Shown piece after piece: positions 5,271 to 7,364 of a DNA stretch of 7,364 bases. Under the pieces are notes generated by a model, which was not told the origin of the DNA, did no database searches, and saw nothing but the letters and a program-made list of their open reading frames with translations. The stretch lies in NCBI GenBank assembly GCA_002410325.1, contig DHRK01000006.1, forward strand, positions 1 through 7,364, given 5' to 3'. Source of the stretch: Syntrophomonas sp. UBA5314 (lineage in GTDB: Bacteria > Bacillota > Syntrophomonadia > Syntrophomonadales > Syntrophomonadaceae). The first letter of the stretch is position 1. Every line of letters starts with the position of its first letter. The translations under genes and the position numbers were made by a program.

Positions 5271-6107
5271 TCAATTTGAATGCAAGATCACGGATACCGT
5301 TGTACCAAGGCCGGGCCAACTTTTCAAGCTAAAGTCAGCTCCGATGGTTCTGGATCTTTCTTCGAGTATTTTCAGACCAAAAGAGGAGCTTTTGTTTTTG
5401 GGTTGCTCCATATCGAATCCGCATCCGTTGTCTTTGATGGTCAGCGCATGCCGGTTGCTGCTTTCGATTAAACATACCTGTACCCGGTCAGCCTCAGCAT
5501 GTTTTCGTATATTGCACAGTACTTCCTGAAGGATGCGGAGCAGGTGAGCCTTTTTCTGATTGTCCAGCCCGCTATTGGAATCACCTTTAAATTCAAATTC
5601 CACCGGTATTTCGCTTTGCTCCTGAAAATTTCGGATGATTTCTTGAATACCTGAAAGTAAGTCAACATTATCCTGGCTAATTTTGTGCAGATTAAAGATA
5701 TGCTGCCGTATATCCGTATCGGTGAATTGAATGGCTTCCCGCAGTTCCTTAATTGCCGTTAGCGGCTGGCACCCCCGCTCCAAAGCATTATCTATTTCGA
5801 TGGCTTTAATATTCATAAAAAACAAAGCTTGAGCTATACTGTCGTGAAGCTCACGAGCGATGCGGTCGCGTTCCTTTAAAACCGCTGATTCTTCTTTTTC
5901 TTTCTGCAGCTTAGCATTGAGTGACTGCAGCCAGCTTAAGATGCCATGAAAATAAACGAAAAATATTATGCCCGTCAAAGCCGCTACCAACAGGTTGCCG
6001 CTGTTCATGGAAACGACATTGAGAAACTCATGCCGTGCAAATTCGAATAAACCGATGAACAAGGCCGGAAATAACGGGCCTATCCATCTCATCTGGCCAG
6101 GGTCCAT
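5271..6107 (-). CDS. membrane histidine kinase, NarL-partner type (HisKA_3 + HATPase_c)
   Basis: The 278-residue sensor kinase has two predicted membrane segments (about 9-24 and 38-57) joined by only about 13 residues, so there is no extracytoplasmic sensor domain. A short linker helix (about 60-80) leads to the HisKA_3 dimerisation domain, where ERDRIARELHDSIAQ contains the phosphoacceptor H88. D89 and Q93 fit the HDxxxQ phosphatase motif of this subfamily. The ATPase domain shows N199 in the N box (ILQEVLCNIRKHAEA), the G1 box DNGCGF (226-231), and a G2 region beginning FGLKILEERSRTIGA and ending WPGLGTTVSV. The architecture resembles intramembrane-sensing kinases of Firmicutes such as LiaS or DesK, which respond to envelope or membrane state; the signal here is not known. 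GAGG 8 nt before the ATG supports the start. It lies between the hydrolase (27-nt gap) and the response regulator (9-nt gap). Confidence 0.92.
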   Translation of the reverse strand: MDPGQMRWIGPLFPALFIGLFEFARHEFLNVVSMNSGNLLVAALTGIIFFVYFHGILSWLQSLNAKLQKEKEESAVLKERDRIARELHDSIAQALFFMNIKAIEIDNALERGCQPLTAIKELREAIQFTDTDIRQHIFNLHKISQDNVDLLSGIQEIIRNFQEQSEIPVEFEFKGDSNSGLDNQKKAHLLRILQEVLCNIRKHAEADRVQVCLIESSNRHALTIKDNGCGFDMEQPKNKSSSFGLKILEERSRTIGADFSLKSWPGLGTTVSVILHSN

Positions 6108-6134
6108 GATAACAACCTCAATCCGAAGGCGGCG

Positions 6135-7001
6135 CTAGCCGACTTGTTCATTCTCAGCCAACAGCTCCCCCTCCAGCTGCCGGCTGATCCAGGAGTAAAT
6201 ATCTTCCAGCACCTGCGACCGGCGCAAATCGTCGAAAGGACGATGGAGCGTGTCCGGGTAAGCATAGCACTCTTTGCTGTCTGAGGCCGCGGAGCGGTAA
6301 AAATCTTGCATTCCCTCAATGGGGGTAAGCGTGTCATTTGTTCCGTACAACATCAACAGGGGCACTTGAAGACGGTGGGCACCGGATTTAAGCCGTTTTC
6401 CCGATTTTAGCAGTTCTTTACCCAGTTGGGCGGTGATAAAATCATGACGCAGGGTGTCCCTGGACAAGCGCCGGGCGGTTCCTTCGTCTCTGGTGAGTTT
6501 GGAGTAATTAGCCTGGATCCGAATTTCGTATTCCGGTTTAAGAGTGGCCAGCAGATGCAGGAATACGGCCGTGGCGGGTGAAAATCCGGAATAACTTAAA
6601 GCCGGACTGATAGATATGATACCCTGCAAATCCCCGGGGTATTGGATCGCATAATCCAGGCTGAGCAGCCCGCCCAGGCTGTGCCCCAGTAAAAAAACTG
6701 GCAGATCTCTTTCTCGATCCCGGACCAGATTCAGGAATGATTTTAAATCCTCCCGAAACTGCGACCAGGATTCCACATGTCCTCTTCGACCCGGGGAACG
6801 GCCGTGCCCGCGCAAGTCCAGCCCGTACCAGCCAAAGCCCCGGGGAACGAGATGAGAAATGATGCTGTCCAGACCTCCGCTGTGATCACCATGACCATGA
6901 ACGCCAATAATGACCGCCCGGGAATTACTGCCCGGAAGCCATGCTTGATAGTAAAGTTCACTTCCCTCAGAACCCTCGTAAGTACTATTATAATGCCGCA
7001 C
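6135..7001 (-). CDS. alpha/beta hydrolase, monoacylglycerol lipase / lysophospholipase-like
   Basis: The 288-residue protein has the Hydrolase_4 (serine aminopeptidase S33 / monoglyceride lipase-like) layout. It shows the oxyanion-loop motif VHGHGDHSGG (34-43), GLDLRGHGRSPGRRGH (60-75), nucleophile S108 in GHSLGG, acid D223 in LYGTNDTLTP and H253 in YPDTLHRPFDD, so the Ser-Asp-His triad is complete. A cap region lies at about 135-205. Family members cleave mono-acyl lipids or other esters; the substrate cannot be read from sequence. No signal peptide or membrane helix is seen, so it is probably cytoplasmic. The start is GTG at 7001, chosen because GGGGGGAG stands 6 nt upstream. It follows the DUF2325 gene after 31 nt and precedes the kinase by 27 nt, which suggests a membrane-lipid role for the operon. 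Confidence 0.88.
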   Translation of the reverse strand: MRHYNSTYEGSEGSELYYQAWLPGSNSRAVIIGVHGHGDHSGGLDSIISHLVPRGFGWYGLDLRGHGRSPGRRGHVESWSQFREDLKSFLNLVRDRERDLPVFLLGHSLGGLLSLDYAIQYPGDLQGIISISPALSYSGFSPATAVFLHLLATLKPEYEIRIQANYSKLTRDEGTARRLSRDTLRHDFITAQLGKELLKSGKRLKSGAHRLQVPLLMLYGTNDTLTPIEGMQDFYRSAASDSKECYAYPDTLHRPFDDLRRSQVLEDIYSWISRQLEGELLAENEQVG

Positions 7002-7032
7002 AATTATCTCCCCCCTTGAAGAAATACCGCCA

Positions 7033-7314
7033 TTAGCCGGCTCGATGAAATAGAGCGGTTTTTCTAAAAATAATAGGAATGCCCCGGGATTTGGCCTGCT
7101 TCTTAACCAGATGCATAAGGCCGTGGTTTATGTAATTCAGATTCAAAATTATTAAATCTACATCCTTGGGGATCGCCCGGGTCTGGGTGGAATTGGTTCT
7201 CCCGTTCCAGTGAATAATTTCTTTGACTCCTTCTTCATACAGCTTTCGCGGAGTCGACCCCAGATGATCCGCACCTACCAAAAGAACCTTTTTTGCTTTT
7301 GGTTCAGTTTTCAT
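7033..7314 (-). CDS. DUF2325 domain protein
   Basis: This 93-residue protein matches DUF2325 along nearly its whole length: KKVLLVGADHLGSTPRKLYEEGV (about 8-30), EIIHWNGR (about 32-39), IPKDVDLIILNLNYINHGLMHLVKKQAKSRGIPIIF (about 48-83). The fold expected is a small Rossmann-like alpha/beta domain. The function of the family is not established; members are common in anaerobic Firmicutes, often near redox or metal genes. It contains no Cys, so it does not bind a metal through thiolates. The ATG is preceded by a strong SD site, AAAGGAGG. It is the first gene in the window of the unit that continues into the hydrolase, kinase and regulator; only 50 bp upstream of its start are visible, and no convincing promoter is seen there. 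Confidence 0.85.
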   Translation of the reverse strand: MKTEPKAKKVLLVGADHLGSTPRKLYEEGVKEIIHWNGRTNSTQTRAIPKDVDLIILNLNYINHGLMHLVKKQAKSRGIPIIFRKTALFHRAG

Positions 7315-7364
7315 AATCGTCCTCCTTTCACATAAGCGCTGACCTAGTACAACGTTCCGTATAT

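Noticed and set aside
1..7364. CRISPR array, insertion sequence, tRNA or phage genes
   Set aside because: No regularly spaced repeats, transposase motifs, terminal inverted repeats, tRNA cloverleaf or phage proteins were seen on either strand.

Overview
The window looks like chromosomal DNA from an anaerobic, low-to-mid GC Firmicute (Bacillota). Strong purine-rich Shine-Dalgarno (SD) sites stand 5 to 9 nt before almost every start, GTG starts are used, and the gene mix is typical of that group: Old Yellow Enzyme-like reductase, Isf-like iron-sulfur flavoprotein, TrkA-type NAD-binding domain, stand-alone B3/B4 domain, DUF2325 and a NarL-type two-component system. A Sporomusa/Pelosinus-type Negativicute would fit, but that is inference and no marker gene here fixes the taxon.

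Left part, plus strand (1-2740). A C-terminally truncated Old Yellow Enzyme-family gene (169-729) is probably a pseudogene. It is followed by an intact flavodoxin-fold protein with a CX2CX2CX7C motif (840-1415), which has its own plausible promoter. A 284-bp gap carries a good promoter and a 12-bp palindrome. Next come a small broken TrkA-N-like Rossmann remnant (1700-1900) and a complete stand-alone B3/B4 tRNA-editing-type protein (2051-2740).

Middle part, minus strand (2870-4622). A stand-alone CoaC/HFCD-type flavoprotein (2870-3418) keeps the family His and Asn, but Val replaces the reductive Cys. Just upstream of it, a short hydrophobic reading frame without a standard start codon runs into its start codon. 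Further upstream is a membrane-anchored heavy-metal-associated (HMA) domain protein (3645-4061) with a Met/His-containing tail. About 550 bp without a recognised gene follow, holding an 8-bp-stem hairpin, a possible 34-residue reading frame, a tandem direct repeat and a branched stem-loop.

Right part, minus strand (4623-7314). This is a tight four-gene transcription unit, in the order DUF2325 protein, lysophospholipase-like alpha/beta hydrolase, membrane histidine kinase, NarL/LuxR-type response regulator, with gaps of 31, 27 and 9 nt. The kinase has two membrane segments and almost no extracytoplasmic domain, so it may sense an event in the membrane. Its coupling to a lipase-like hydrolase suggests an envelope or lipid response, which is a hypothesis. 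The B3/B4 gene and the flavoprotein gene converge on a 129-bp spacer.

No rRNA, tRNA, CRISPR array, insertion sequence or phage gene was recognised. No clearly new multi-gene system is evident. The best leads are the Cys-less CoaC homologue with its coupled hydrophobic reading frame, and the DUF2325-hydrolase-two-component operon.
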